Both the position numbers and the translations under genes were made by a program. Shown piece by piece: positions 44,358 to 53,835 of a DNA stretch of 64,000 nt. The notes under the pieces were generated by a model. That model worked only from the letters and a program-made list of their open reading frames with translations, made no database searches and was not told where the DNA came from. The DNA is from an uncultured Lachnospiraceae bacterium (GTDB lineage: Bacteria; Bacillota; Clostridia; Lachnospirales; Lachnospiraceae). Location of the stretch: NCBI GenBank assembly GCA_947037115.1, contig CAMQTN010000001.1, positions 61,500-125,499 on the forward strand, given 5' to 3'. Position 1 is the stretch's first letter. The number at the start of each line of letters is the position of its first letter.

Positions 44358-46505
44358 ATGAAGACAGATCCGCAGTTGGAAAAAAGAAAAAATTTAATAT
44401 GTGAACTGGTTGCAGACGAAACCTACGTGCCGATGAAGGAGAAGGAAATGGCGGCCTTTATGCAGGTGTCCGGGACTGACAGAGAAGTTTTCAGGGAAGT
44501 GCTGCGGACGCTTTTGGCAGAGGGCAGAATACAGCTCACGAGTCAGGGCAGATATGTGAAGCCGGATAGTGAGCGGCCTGTAGGCACGTTTGTCAGCCAC
44601 GCCAGAGGCTTCGGTTTTGTAGAGGTGGAGGGCTTCGAGAAAGATTTTTATATTCCTGCGGAACATACAAAGGGGGCCTTTCATCTGGACAGAGTGCAGA
44701 TTATGCCTTTGACGGGAGACGGCGGGAAGCGGCGGGAGGCGGCTGTGGTCCGCATTTTGGAGCACGGAATAAAACAGCTCGTCGGCACCTATGAGCAGTC
44801 CCGGAATTTTGGCTTTGTAATCCCGGATAACGGTAAGATCGGCGCGGACGTTTTTGTGCCGGCAGAGCGTTCCCGAGGGGCGGTCACGGGTGCAAAGGTA
44901 GTAGTGGAGCTGACCTCCTATGGGGATGAGAGCCACAAACCTGAGGGAAAGGTCGTGGAAATTCTGGGTCACATCAATGATCCGGGTGTGGACATCCTGT
45001 CTGTCGTCCGCAGATATGAGCTGCCGGTGGAGTTTGGGGAGAAGGTTTTGAATCAGGCGGGGCGTGTGCCGGAGGAAGTGTCAGAGGCGGACAGGGCCGG
45101 ACGAATGGATCTGCGGGATTTGCAGATGGTGACCATAGACGGTGAGGATGCAAAGGATCTGGACGATGCGGTCAGTCTTTATCAGGATGAAGAGGGGCTT
45201 TATCATCTTGGAGTACACATTGCGGACGTGGCCAATTATGTGCAGGAAAATTCCGCCCTGGACTGGGAGGCCCTGGAGCGGGGAACCAGCGTGTATCTGG
45301 TGGACCGGGTGATCCCCATGCTGCCGCACAGGCTTTCAAACGGTATCTGTTCCTTAAATCAGGGTGTGGACAGGCTGGCTTTGAGCTGCTTAATGACCAT
45401 AGACGGAAAGGGGGAAGTGACAGATTATCAGATCGTGGAGACAGTGATCCGTGTGAACCGCAGAATGTCCTACACCAGTGTCAGAAAAATTCTGGAGGAT
45501 CACGATGAAGGAGAGATCGGGGAGTATGAGGCACTGGTGCCTATGTTTGAGCAGATGGAAGAGCTGGCGGCGATTCTCAGAAAAAGACGGCACAAACGGG
45601 GCTCCATTGACTTTGATTTTGCGGAGAGTAAGATCATTTTGGATGGGGAGGGGCATCCGGTCGATATTCAACCCTATGAGCGCAATGTGGCTACCCGGAT
45701 GATCGAGGACTTCATGCTTGCCGCAAACGAGACGGTGGCGCAGCACTTCTTCTGGATGGAGCTGCCTTTCGTATACCGTACCCACGAGGAGCCGGATACG
45801 GACAAGATCAGAAAACTTGCGACTTTTATACGGAATTTTGGTTACCATATGAAAGTGACGGGGGAGGAGATTCATCCCAAAGAGGTGCAGAAGCTGTTGG
45901 ATAAGATCGCGGATACGAAGGAGGAAATGATGATCAGCCGCCTGACCCTTCGGAGCATGAAACAGGCTAAGTATACGGTGGAATGCACAGGGCATTTCGG
46001 TCTGGCATGCCGGCACTACTGTCATTTTACTTCACCGATCAGGCGCTACCCGGATTTGCAGATTCACCGGATCATCAAGGAACAGCTCCGCGGAAAACTG
46101 ACCGAAGAGCGCATGAAGCATTATGAGGAAAGGCTCCCGGAGGTGGCCAGGCACGCTTCCAGGATGGAGCGGCGCGCTGCGGAGGCGGAACGGGAGACCG
46201 ATAAGCGAAAGAAAGCGGAGTACATGGAGGAGCATACCGGTGAGGTGTATGAGGGTGTGATTTCGGGCATAACCCAGTGGGGCATTTATGTGGAACTGCA
46301 AAACACGGTGGAGGGGCTGCTCCATGTGTCTGCGCTCCCGGGCGATTATTTTTACTGCGACGAGGAGGCCTGCGAGATGGTCGGAAAGGAGAGCGGTATC
46401 GTTTACAAACTGGGACAACGGTTGGCCGTACAGGTCAAAGGGGTGGACCGTCAGGCGGGGAATGTTGATTTTAAACTTCCGGAGGCGGCTGAGGATTTGG
46501 CGTGA
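44358..46505 (+). CDS. rnr: Ribonuclease R
   Basis: Processive 3'-to-5' exoribonuclease that degrades structured RNA and works with SmpB-tmRNA in quality control. 715 residues: N-terminal helix-turn-helix (1-60), two cold-shock-like domains (about 70-200, [16 protein letters not shown] and [15 protein letters not shown]), an RNB catalytic domain with [13 protein letters not shown] (four acidic residues around 265-275) and [14 protein letters not shown], and a C-terminal S1 domain ([16 protein letters not shown], to about 710). All domains are present. Four-base overlap with the smpB frame upstream of its real start. Confidence 0.97.
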   Translation: MKTDPQLEKRKNLICELVADETYVPMKEKEMAAFMQVSGTDREVFREVLRTLLAEGRIQLTSQGRYVKPDSERPVGTFVSHARGFGFVEVEGFEKDFYIPAEHTKGAFHLDRVQIMPLTGDGGKRREAAVVRILEHGIKQLVGTYEQSRNFGFVIPDNGKIGADVFVPAERSRGAVTGAKVVVELTSYGDESHKPEGKVVEILGHINDPGVDILSVVRRYELPVEFGEKVLNQAGRVPEEVSEADRAGRMDLRDLQMVTIDGEDAKDLDDAVSLYQDEEGLYHLGVHIADVANYVQENSALDWEALERGTSVYLVDRVIPMLPHRLSNGICSLNQGVDRLALSCLMTIDGKGEVTDYQIVETVIRVNRRMSYTSVRKILEDHDEGEIGEYEALVPMFEQMEELAAILRKRRHKRGSIDFDFAESKIILDGEGHPVDIQPYERNVATRMIEDFMLAANETVAQHFFWMELPFVYRTHEEPDTDKIRKLATFIRNFGYHMKVTGEEIHPKEVQKLLDKIADTKEEMMISRLTLRSMKQAKYTVECTGHFGLACRHYCHFTSPIRRYPDLQIHRIIKEQLRGKLTEERMKHYEERLPEVARHASRMERRAAEAERETDKRKKAEYMEEHTGEVYEGVISGITQWGIYVELQNTVEGLLHVSALPGDYFYCDEEACEMVGKESGIVYKLGQRLAVQVKGVDRQAGNVDFKLPEAAEDLA

Positions 46506-46519
46506 AAGAGGGTGAGAGA

Positions 46520-46984
46520 ATGGCAAAGGAAGCGATGAAGCTGGTGGCGAATAACAAGAAGGCTTATCATGATTATTTTATTGAAGAAAAATATGAGGCG
46601 GGGCTTGCGCTCCACGGCACGGAAGTGAAATCCCTGCGCATGGGCAAGTGCAGCATCAAGGAGGCGTTTGTGCGGATTGAGAACGGCGAGGCTTTTGTCT
46701 ATGGCATGAATGTGAGTCCCTATGAGAAGGGAAATATTTTCAATAAGGATCCGCTGCGCGTGCGAAAACTCCTGCTGCATAAGGTACAGATCAGCAAACT
46801 TGCGGGAAGTATGGCAGGGCAGGGCTACACGATCGTTCCCCTGCAGGTCTATTTTAAGGACGGCAGGGCCAAGATAGAGATCGGGCTTGCCAGAGGTAAG
46901 AAACTTTACGATAAGAGGCAGGATATCGCGAAGAAGGATCTGCGCAGGGAACATGAGCGGGAATTTAAAATAAAAAATCTGTAG
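46520..46984 (+). CDS. smpB: SsrA-binding protein SmpB
   Basis: Delivers tmRNA to stalled ribosomes. 154 residues from ATG 46520 ([21 protein letters not shown]), preceded by GAGGGTGAGAGA; the GTG at 46502 overlaps the rnr stop and is less likely. Family motifs are present: [31 protein letters not shown], the charged core [16 protein letters not shown] and a basic C-terminal tail [12 protein letters not shown] that occupies the mRNA channel. Follows rnr and precedes ssrA, as expected. Confidence 0.97.
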   Translation: MAKEAMKLVANNKKAYHDYFIEEKYEAGLALHGTEVKSLRMGKCSIKEAFVRIENGEAFVYGMNVSPYEKGNIFNKDPLRVRKLLLHKVQISKLAGSMAGQGYTIVPLQVYFKDGRAKIEIGLARGKKLYDKRQDIAKKDLRREHEREFKIKNL

Positions 46985-46986
46985 CA

Positions 46987-47016
46987 TTGCACAGACAAAG
47001 GAAAATGTGCTATACT
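46987..47016 (+). promoter_or_regulatory. Promoter of ssrA
   Basis: TTGCAC (46987-46992), 18-base spacer, TATACT (47011-47016). The precursor has a 5' extension of about 70 bases with the hairpins GAATTAC-TTC-GTAATTC and CCGGCA-TT-GCCGG before the mature end. Confidence 0.7.
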
Positions 47017-47091
47017 GGACGCAGGATCAGTATCCTGTGTCTCAGGAATTACTTCGTAATTCTTCCGGCATTGCCGGGGATTACACCATAC

Positions 47092-47438
47092 GGGCCAGTC
47101 AAGGTTTCGACAGGGGTCCTGCAGCTGGAGAAGCTATCCGCAGGCTGATGCGTGAAATCGCAAACTTAAACACAAACGCTGAAGACAATTTAGCATACGC
47201 TGCCTAATGGCAGCTGTCCGCCTTAGTGCACCTGCACATTAAGAACCGGGCATCGACTATGCAGGAAACGACGCGGGGGACGCCTCTTACCCGCGGGCGT
47301 ATCAGAGGCTACTGAATCCATGAGGGTGTCTTTCTCCACATGGAGGAGGGAATGAGGAGCAATCCGGAATGAGAGACTATGATAGTAGAAGGACAGGGAA
47401 TGGGCTTTTGGACACGGGTTCGACTCCCGTCTGGTCCA
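47092..47438 (+). ncRNA. ssrA: Transfer-messenger RNA (tmRNA)
   Basis: The tRNA-like ends pair: GGGCCAG (47092-47098) with CTGGTCC (47431-47437), with A at 47438; CCA is not encoded. The T-arm ACGGGTTCGACTCCCGT is standard. The tag frame begins at 47160 and reads ANLNTNAEDNLAYAA, then TAA (47205-47207). Pseudoknot-rich sequence fills the rest. smpB lies directly upstream. Ends are estimated from pairing to within a few bases. Confidence 0.95.
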
Positions 47439-47445
47439 CTGGGAT

Positions 47446-47494
47446 AAGTTCTTAAATACTCTTTTTATACGGGTGTTTAAGGACTTTTCTTTTT
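47446..47494 (+). terminator. Terminator of ssrA
   Basis: AAGTTCTTAAATAC (47446-47459) pairs with GTGTTTAAGGACTT (47473-47486), followed by TTCTTTTT. Confidence 0.85.
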
Positions 47495-47639
47495 CTGAAG
47501 GTGAAATACTCACAAAAAATACGCACAGGAAATATACACATGCGGACCTGTTCACAATTCACTGGACATAGCTTCTGTTTAGCGGTAAAATAAGAATAAA
47601 TATGTTTTTTTTAATTCTTATGAGGAGGGTGGCAGAGCT

Positions 47640-49361
47640 ATGGCAACAGGCGCAGCAGCTAAAAAGAAAGACGGGAAAACAGGATTGCATTCCGTAAAGA
47701 CGAAACTGGTGGGGGCGATGGTGGTGGCCATGGCCATTATGTCGACATGCCTGTCGGTGGTATTGATCAGGAATCTGAGAATCCCCATGATGGAGTTAAA
47801 TCAAAGCTATCTTTATGATCTTGCGGTTGCCTACGGTGATAAAATGGAATCTGCCATTGAACTGCAGGGGTACAATACGGCGACGAATTACCATATTCTG
47901 GCGGAGTCTCTCGAAGGTGTGGGACTGGACGGTGTGGAGTCCAGCTACGCTTATCTGGTGAGCGGGGACGGCACGATACTCTACCACCCGGTGAAGGATA
48001 AGGTGGGAGATACGGCAGAGAGCGATGTGGTGAAAAATGTGGTTTCACAGATTGCGGAAGAAACCCTGCCGGAACCCGCTGTTGTGGAGTATACACTTAA
48101 CGGTTCGAAAAAATATGAGGCTTACTCTGTTACGGAGCGGGGACACTGTATTTTGGTGGTGTCCGCGGACAAGGATGATCTGATGAGCATCGTGCACAGG
48201 GTCACGGCTACAGGTACGCTGAGTACGGTTATTATGGTGGTGATTGCCAGCATTATCGCTTATCTGTTTGTGGGCAGGATTGTGAAGCCTGTCCTTGAAG
48301 TGACAGATGTGGTGGGCCGGCTGGCGCACATGGACTTTTCCGAAATTGAGGGACAGGACAGGCTTACGGCGCGCGCAGACGAGACAGGGCAGATGAGCCG
48401 CGCGGTGGCGGAGCTTCGCAGACAGCTTGTTGATATCGTAACCGAGCTGCGGGGCCAGAGTGAACAGCTTTTTGAGGCTTCCGACCTCATGAACGCCAAT
48501 GCCGCCGAGACAGCGACTACAGTGGAACAGGTAGAGAAAGCTGTTTCGGAGATCTCCGAGGGGGCAACCTCTCAGGCGGATGAGACGCAGAGAGCCACGG
48601 AGAATGTGATTTTGATGGGCAATATGGTGGAGGACACCACGAGGCAGGTCGAGGAGCTGACGGATAATGCCAATGCCATGAGAAAATCCAGCGAGGAAGC
48701 ATTTTCTATCCTGAAAGGACTGGAGAAGATCAATGATCAGGCCAAAGAGGCGATAGATGTGATTTATGAGCAGACCAACACGACGAATGAGTCGGCCATG
48801 AAGATCAGGGAAGCTACAACGCTGATTACCTCCATTGCCGAGGAGACGAATCTGTTGTCCCTGAATGCCAGTATCGAGGCAGCCAGGGCCGGGGAGCAGG
48901 GCAGAGGATTTGCAGTGGTAGCGAGCCAGATTCAGAAATTGGCGGAGCAGTCCAATGATTCGGCCAGACAGATTGAAACGATCATCGACTCTCTGATCGA
49001 GGATTCCCAGAAGTCTGTGGAGACGATGGAAGATGTGAAGAAGATCATGGAGAGCCAGAACGAGAGTGTGGGACGGACGAACGAAAGTTTTGTACAGGTG
49101 AGGGACGGCATTACGCAGTCGCTGGACGGTGTGAACCTGATTGCGGATAAGACGAGAAGGATGGATGAGGCCAGAATCAATGTGGTGGATGTGGTGCAGA
49201 ATCTGACGGCAATTGCCGAGGAGAATGCGGCGAGCACGGAGGAAACCTCCGCTTCCGTCACAGAAGTCAGCACCATTGTGTACAGTATTTCTGAGAATGC
49301 GAATAAACTCAAGGATATTGCGGAACATTTGGAGCAGAGCATGAGTATCTTCAAGATCTGA
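47640..49361 (+). CDS. Methyl-accepting chemotaxis protein
   Basis: Membrane chemoreceptor of 573 residues. TM1 (about 22-45), a short extracellular Cache-like sensor ([18 protein letters not shown] to [15 protein letters not shown]), TM2 (about 188-213), a HAMP domain ([23 protein letters not shown]), and a cytoplasmic signalling helix bundle with the tip [38 protein letters not shown]. The signal tip is intact, so it should couple to CheA/CheW, which are not in the window. Ligand unknown. Start ATG follows GAGGAGGGTGGCAG. Confidence 0.93.
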   Translation: MATGAAAKKKDGKTGLHSVKTKLVGAMVVAMAIMSTCLSVVLIRNLRIPMMELNQSYLYDLAVAYGDKMESAIELQGYNTATNYHILAESLEGVGLDGVESSYAYLVSGDGTILYHPVKDKVGDTAESDVVKNVVSQIAEETLPEPAVVEYTLNGSKKYEAYSVTERGHCILVVSADKDDLMSIVHRVTATGTLSTVIMVVIASIIAYLFVGRIVKPVLEVTDVVGRLAHMDFSEIEGQDRLTARADETGQMSRAVAELRRQLVDIVTELRGQSEQLFEASDLMNANAAETATTVEQVEKAVSEISEGATSQADETQRATENVILMGNMVEDTTRQVEELTDNANAMRKSSEEAFSILKGLEKINDQAKEAIDVIYEQTNTTNESAMKIREATTLITSIAEETNLLSLNASIEAARAGEQGRGFAVVASQIQKLAEQSNDSARQIETIIDSLIEDSQKSVETMEDVKKIMESQNESVGRTNESFVQVRDGITQSLDGVNLIADKTRRMDEARINVVDVVQNLTAIAEENAASTEETSASVTEVSTIVYSISENANKLKDIAEHLEQSMSIFKI

Positions 49362-49383
49362 TCAATGCCGCTGGGGAGAATCT

Positions 49384-49950
49384 ATGGAAAAGCGAGAGGA
49401 TGATCTGGTTGTCGGCGGCTATCGGTTTGCCACAACAGCGGATGCCGAGACGGCCAGAATGGAATTAAAAAAGGTGGAAAATCTGGAACAGCGCCTTGAC
49501 TACCGTAAGCCGCAAAATGTGCTGCTTGTCTATAACAGGGCGGTGGAAAATCAGGTTTTCCTGACGCCCATTGGTTTATGTTATCTGCAGAAAATGCAGG
49601 CAGAAATGAAAAAATGGGGTGTGCCCACGGATAAGATCCAACCGGTGCCGCTCCGTGGGACATTCAGTAACAAGACGGCAAACAGCAGAGTGATCAGATC
49701 GAGTGTGGCAAAAAGGCACCCGGAATATCATGGGAGGTTTGTCACTTCGGTGTTGATTAATGTGGTGCTGATACTTCTTGTGGCGGGGATGGTTGCGATT
49801 GCATGGAACAGCGACACGCCTAATATTATCAATTACAGGCAGGCTGTTGAGAACGAGTATTCGGCATGGGAGCAGGAGCTTACCGAGAGAGAGCGTGATT
49901 TGCGAAACGCTGAGCGGGAGATGCAGGCGGACATGTTGGAGACACAGTGA
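49384..49950 (+). CDS. Single-pass membrane protein of unknown function
   Basis: A 188-residue protein I do not recognise. A soluble N-terminal domain with YRFATTADAETARMELKKVENLEQRL and LLVYNRAVENQVFLTPIGLCYLQKMQ is followed by one membrane helix (VLINVVLILLVAGMVAIAW, about 125-143) and a C-terminal helix rich in Glu/Arg (EQELTERERDLRNAEREMQ). Start ATG is preceded by GGGGAGAATCT. It lies 22 bases after the chemoreceptor and 26 before a response regulator, so it may be part of that sensing operon. Confidence 0.7.
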   Translation: MEKREDDLVVGGYRFATTADAETARMELKKVENLEQRLDYRKPQNVLLVYNRAVENQVFLTPIGLCYLQKMQAEMKKWGVPTDKIQPVPLRGTFSNKTANSRVIRSSVAKRHPEYHGRFVTSVLINVVLILLVAGMVAIAWNSDTPNIINYRQAVENEYSAWEQELTERERDLRNAEREMQADMLETQ

Positions 49951-49976
49951 CGGAAAGAAAGGCATAGGGGTGGTGT

Positions 49977-50654
49977 ATGGATAAATCGAAGATCCTTGTG
50001 GTGGACGATGAGAGCCGTATGCGCAAACTGGTCAGGGATTTTTTGGTAAAGAACCACTATGAGGTTGTGGAGGCGTCAGACGGAGAGGAAGCGCTGAACC
50101 TCTTTTTTGACAAAAACGATATGGATCTGGTGATTTTGGATGTGATGATGCCCAGGATGGACGGCTGGCAGGTATGCCGTGAAATCCGCGCTTACTCCAA
50201 AGTTCCGATTATTATGTTAACTGCCAAGTCAGACGAGAGAGATGAACTTCTGGGATTTGAACTGGGAGTTGATGAGTATATCTCCAAGCCCTTCAGCCCT
50301 AAAATTCTGGTGGCCCGTGTGGAGGCAATCCTTCGAAGGACAGGCCAGGCGGCCTCAGAGATGATCGTGGAGGCCGGCGGGATACGTCTGGATAAGCAGG
50401 CGCACAGTGTGGCTGTGGGGGATGAAACAATCGATCTCAGCTATAAAGAATTTGAACTTCTCGCTTATTTTATGGAAAATAAAGGGATTGCACTGTCCCG
50501 GGAAAAGATTTTAAACAGTGTCTGGAATTACGATTATTTTGGAGATGCCCGGACGATTGACACCCATGTAAAAAAACTTCGCAGCAAGATGGGCGCGAAG
50601 GGGGAACTGATCAAGACGATATGGGGAATGGGTTACAAATTTGAGGAAGAGTAA
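49977..50654 (+). CDS. OmpR/PhoB-family response regulator
   Basis: 225 residues: receiver domain with acidic pair D10-D11, phospho-acceptor D55 in LVILDVMMP and Lys in YISKPFS (about 105), then a winged-helix DNA-binding domain with SYKEFELLAYFMENKGIALSREKILNSVWNY and the wing RTIDTHVKKLRSKMGAKGELIKTIWGMGYKF. The hybrid kinase gene follows 40 bases later. Its output partner could equally be the separate HAMP kinase at 60284. Target genes unknown. Confidence 0.93.
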   Translation: MDKSKILVVDDESRMRKLVRDFLVKNHYEVVEASDGEEALNLFFDKNDMDLVILDVMMPRMDGWQVCREIRAYSKVPIIMLTAKSDERDELLGFELGVDEYISKPFSPKILVARVEAILRRTGQAASEMIVEAGGIRLDKQAHSVAVGDETIDLSYKEFELLAYFMENKGIALSREKILNSVWNYDYFGDARTIDTHVKKLRSKMGAKGELIKTIWGMGYKFEEE

Positions 50655-50694
50655 TATCTGATATCTACAGAAAAAGTGTGAAAGGGAGAAAGCA

Positions 50695-53685
50695 ATGGCC
50701 AGACGTTGGTTTTACAAAGAAAAAATGTTTTTTACCTCGGAAGAACATGGCATCGGAGATTCAGATCAGGATAAAATCATAGAGCTGCTTGGAAAAAATG
50801 TGGCAGTCGGGGTGATTGGCGGTTTCTATGAGGAAGATTTTCCGCTTTATTTTATCAGTGAGTTTGCTCTTAAAAATATTGGCATGACTTTTGATCAGTT
50901 TATGGAGAGAACCGGAGGCAGTCTTCTGGAGGCTGTGTATGAGCCTGATCGGGAGATTTTTAAAAAGGTTTTTCTCCCCGGGGAGGAAGAAATCCGGGAT
51001 TACCGTATTATCAACAGCAAGGGGGAACCGGTCTGGGTGCGGGAGGTCAGGACGGAGTCCTTATCGGACGACGGCAGAAGGATATGGATCGGCGCGATCA
51101 GGCTGATCGATGAGGAGTATCGGATCAGCCAGTTGTCCAATGAGACCTTTCGGATGCTGCAGGACACCTATTTCAGAATCAGCTCCATCGATCTTGTAAA
51201 GAATACAATTGTTGACCTCAAATTCGTGGAGAGCGAAGCGTTGGAGGTGGAGCGGCTTAATGGTGATTACAGAATGACGGTCGCTTCCTGCGCCAAAAAT
51301 CATGTGGATAAAGAGGACAGTGAAGATTTTAAGAACGTCATGGCGCCGGAAAATCTGATGCAGGTGTTTATGAACGGGGGCGCGCCTATTCATTTCAGTT
51401 ATCTGCGGCTGGTGGAGGGAGAGTGGAAATGGGTACGGACAGATCTGGTGCCCGTAGAGAATTTCAGTGAAGAAAATGCCAGGGTCATATGGTATGTGAA
51501 AAATATTACCGAAGAGAAAGCCAAAGAAACCGAGATGACGGATCAGATGCTCCGAACAAATGCGGAGTTGGTCCAGGCAAAGAAAGAGCTTGAGGCGGCA
51601 AACCGGAAAATTCAGGAATCCAACCGCAAACTGCGCCGCACGCTCAGCGCGGAGGAACAGTACAGACAGGCGATTGTCTCCGAGGCGGTTTTTGTCTTTA
51701 ATGTAAATGTAACGAAGAATCTGATTGAGGATGAGTTTTATGAGCTGGCAGGCGGACAGATGGAACCGGTACTGTCCCGGATGGGGCTGCAGGCGCCCTG
51801 CAACGCGGATGATTTCTTTCTGGACTGGAGCAAGAAGCGGGTTTTCCCGGTGGACAGGGAGATTTACATACAGACCATGAATACGCGGCACCTGCTGGAT
51901 GCTTATGAGCGGGGAGAAAGCGAGCTGGTCGTTGAGATTGAGACTTCGGGTGCAGACGAGCAGCCCATGATTTTGAGGCACACGGTTCTGCTCACCAGGG
52001 ACGGCGTCAGTGGCGATGTACTTGCCCTCAATAATGCCAAAGACATTACGGAAATGCGCAGGAAGGACAGAGAGACCAAGCGGGCGCTTCTGGATGCCTA
52101 TGAGGCGGCGGACAGGGCAAGCTGTGCCAAGACGGATTTCCTGTCTAAAATGTCCCATGATATTCGGACGCCGATGAATGCGATTATCGGAATGACGGCC
52201 ATTGCTGGCACGAAGCTCCATGATCCGGATGGGGTGGAAGAATGTCTCGGCAAGGTTTCAGCGGCAAGCAGGCATCTGCTTTCCCTGATCAATGAGGTGC
52301 TCGATATGAGCAGGATTGAGTCGGGGACGCTGTCTTTGAATGAAGAGGATTTCAATATTCTTGATATGGTGGAAAGTCTGGTGAACACGCTGGTTGGAAA
52401 GACGCGGGAAAAGCGCCAGAGGATTGATTTCCGTGCCCACGAAGTTCACAATACCAATGTGAGGGGAGACGCATTAAGGCTGCAGCAGATTTTCATGAAT
52501 GTGATGAGCAACTCCATCAAATATACCGGGGAGGATGGGGTAATCAGTATAGATATTATGGAGAAGGACTCCAGCCAGGAACAGATCGGATGCTATGAGT
52601 TTGTGTTTAAGGACAATGGCATCGGGATGTCCGAGGAATTCCTTCAGCGAATTTATGATCCTTTTGAGCGGGCGGAGGACGTGCGGATCAGCAAAATTCA
52701 GGGTACCGGGCTGGGAATGACGATCAGCCGGAACATCATTCGCATGATGGGCGGCGATATCCAGATTGAGAGCGAGCCGGGAATCGGCACGATTGTAACA
52801 ATCACCGTGCCCTTAAAATACCAGATACCCGGCGTGGTAAACAGAGAAGATCTGGAAGGACGGACCGTGCTTGTGGTGGACGACGAGCCTTTTGCAGGGG
52901 AAAGTACCTGTGTTCTTTTACAAAATCTGGGGATGCATGGCGAGTGGGTGCAGTCCGGTGAGGAAGCGCTGGATTACATGCGGGAGAAACGGAAAAAGAG
53001 CGAGGATGTTTTTGCCGTTCTGGTGGATTTGAATATGCCTGATATGAACGGCATGGAGACAGCCAAAGCCCTGCGCAGTCAGGATGGAGAGGAGATGCCG
53101 CTCATATTGGTTTCCTCCCATGAGTGGGTGGATATTGAGGTGGAGGCACGGCTGTCCGGGGTGAATGCCTTTATCAGAAAGCCGTTAGATAAGAGCAGGC
53201 TGTTAAAGGCTTTCAGAAACTTTATGCCAAGGGAGACAATAAAGCCTTCGGAGGGAGCGTTGGAACAGCTGGGGGAAGTGGATTATTCTTCCAAACGGAT
53301 TCTTGTGGTGGAGGATAATGACCTGAACAGGGAGATTGCAGAAGAAATCCTTTCCATGACGGGCGTGAAAGTGGAGGCCGCGGAGAACGGGAAGGAGGCT
53401 GTCGATATGGTGACGGCTTCCAGCGAGGGGTATTACGATCTGATCCTTATGGACTTGCAGATGCCGGTTATGAACGGGCATGATGCAACCCGGGCGCTTC
53501 GGGCAATGGAACGGGAGGATATCAGAGAGATTCCCATCATTGCGATGACGGCGAATGCCTTTCTGGAAGATGTGCAGCAGTCGAAAGCCAGCGGTATGAA
53601 TGAGCATATGTCAAAGCCTTTGGATATCGACCAGCTGCAGCGGATGCTGTCAAGATGGCTGGGTAAGAAAAAAGCAGAAGTATAG
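50695..53685 (+). CDS. PAS-containing hybrid histidine kinase with two receiver domains
   Basis: 996 residues, no membrane helix. N-terminal PAS-like sensor regions (about 30-150 and 155-280), a coiled coil (REL... EAANRKIQESNRKL), a third sensor region to 455, then the kinase core: phospho-His H487 in SHDIRTPMNAIIG, N-box and G-boxes (MNVMSNSIKYTGEDG, FKDNGIGM, GTGLGMTIS). Two receiver domains follow: D778 in LVDLNMP and D920 in LMDLQMP. The C-terminal KPLDIDQLQRML closes the second one. No Hpt domain is seen, so a phosphotransfer partner must be elsewhere. Confidence 0.92.
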   Translation: MARRWFYKEKMFFTSEEHGIGDSDQDKIIELLGKNVAVGVIGGFYEEDFPLYFISEFALKNIGMTFDQFMERTGGSLLEAVYEPDREIFKKVFLPGEEEIRDYRIINSKGEPVWVREVRTESLSDDGRRIWIGAIRLIDEEYRISQLSNETFRMLQDTYFRISSIDLVKNTIVDLKFVESEALEVERLNGDYRMTVASCAKNHVDKEDSEDFKNVMAPENLMQVFMNGGAPIHFSYLRLVEGEWKWVRTDLVPVENFSEENARVIWYVKNITEEKAKETEMTDQMLRTNAELVQAKKELEAANRKIQESNRKLRRTLSAEEQYRQAIVSEAVFVFNVNVTKNLIEDEFYELAGGQMEPVLSRMGLQAPCNADDFFLDWSKKRVFPVDREIYIQTMNTRHLLDAYERGESELVVEIETSGADEQPMILRHTVLLTRDGVSGDVLALNNAKDITEMRRKDRETKRALLDAYEAADRASCAKTDFLSKMSHDIRTPMNAIIGMTAIAGTKLHDPDGVEECLGKVSAASRHLLSLINEVLDMSRIESGTLSLNEEDFNILDMVESLVNTLVGKTREKRQRIDFRAHEVHNTNVRGDALRLQQIFMNVMSNSIKYTGEDGVISIDIMEKDSSQEQIGCYEFVFKDNGIGMSEEFLQRIYDPFERAEDVRISKIQGTGLGMTISRNIIRMMGGDIQIESEPGIGTIVTITVPLKYQIPGVVNREDLEGRTVLVVDDEPFAGESTCVLLQNLGMHGEWVQSGEEALDYMREKRKKSEDVFAVLVDLNMPDMNGMETAKALRSQDGEEMPLILVSSHEWVDIEVEARLSGVNAFIRKPLDKSRLLKAFRNFMPRETIKPSEGALEQLGEVDYSSKRILVVEDNDLNREIAEEILSMTGVKVEAAENGKEAVDMVTASSEGYYDLILMDLQMPVMNGHDATRALRAMEREDIREIPIIAMTANAFLEDVQQSKASGMNEHMSKPLDIDQLQRMLSRWLGKKKAEV

Positions 53686-53835
53686 GCATGGAGGACTGGG
53701 TGTGGGAACACCCGGTTCACTTTTTTTAGAAAGATAAAAAAAGTGTTAAATATAGCACAATATACTTTACTTTTCCACAAAAATGGTTGTATTCTAAAGA
53801 GCGGACAGTGGGAGTTCTATCGTGGAGGAGGTAAT

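Noticed and set aside
47223-47555. Minus-strand ORF of 110 codons containing RRESNPCPK
   Set aside because: It is antisense to ssrA and its terminator; this peptide is a known type of false annotation from tmRNA genes.
48045-49328. Long minus-strand ORF opposite the chemoreceptor gene, and similar ones at 51061-52221 and 54703-55698
   Set aside because: Antisense to well-recognised genes, with compositions typical of reverse-strand translation.
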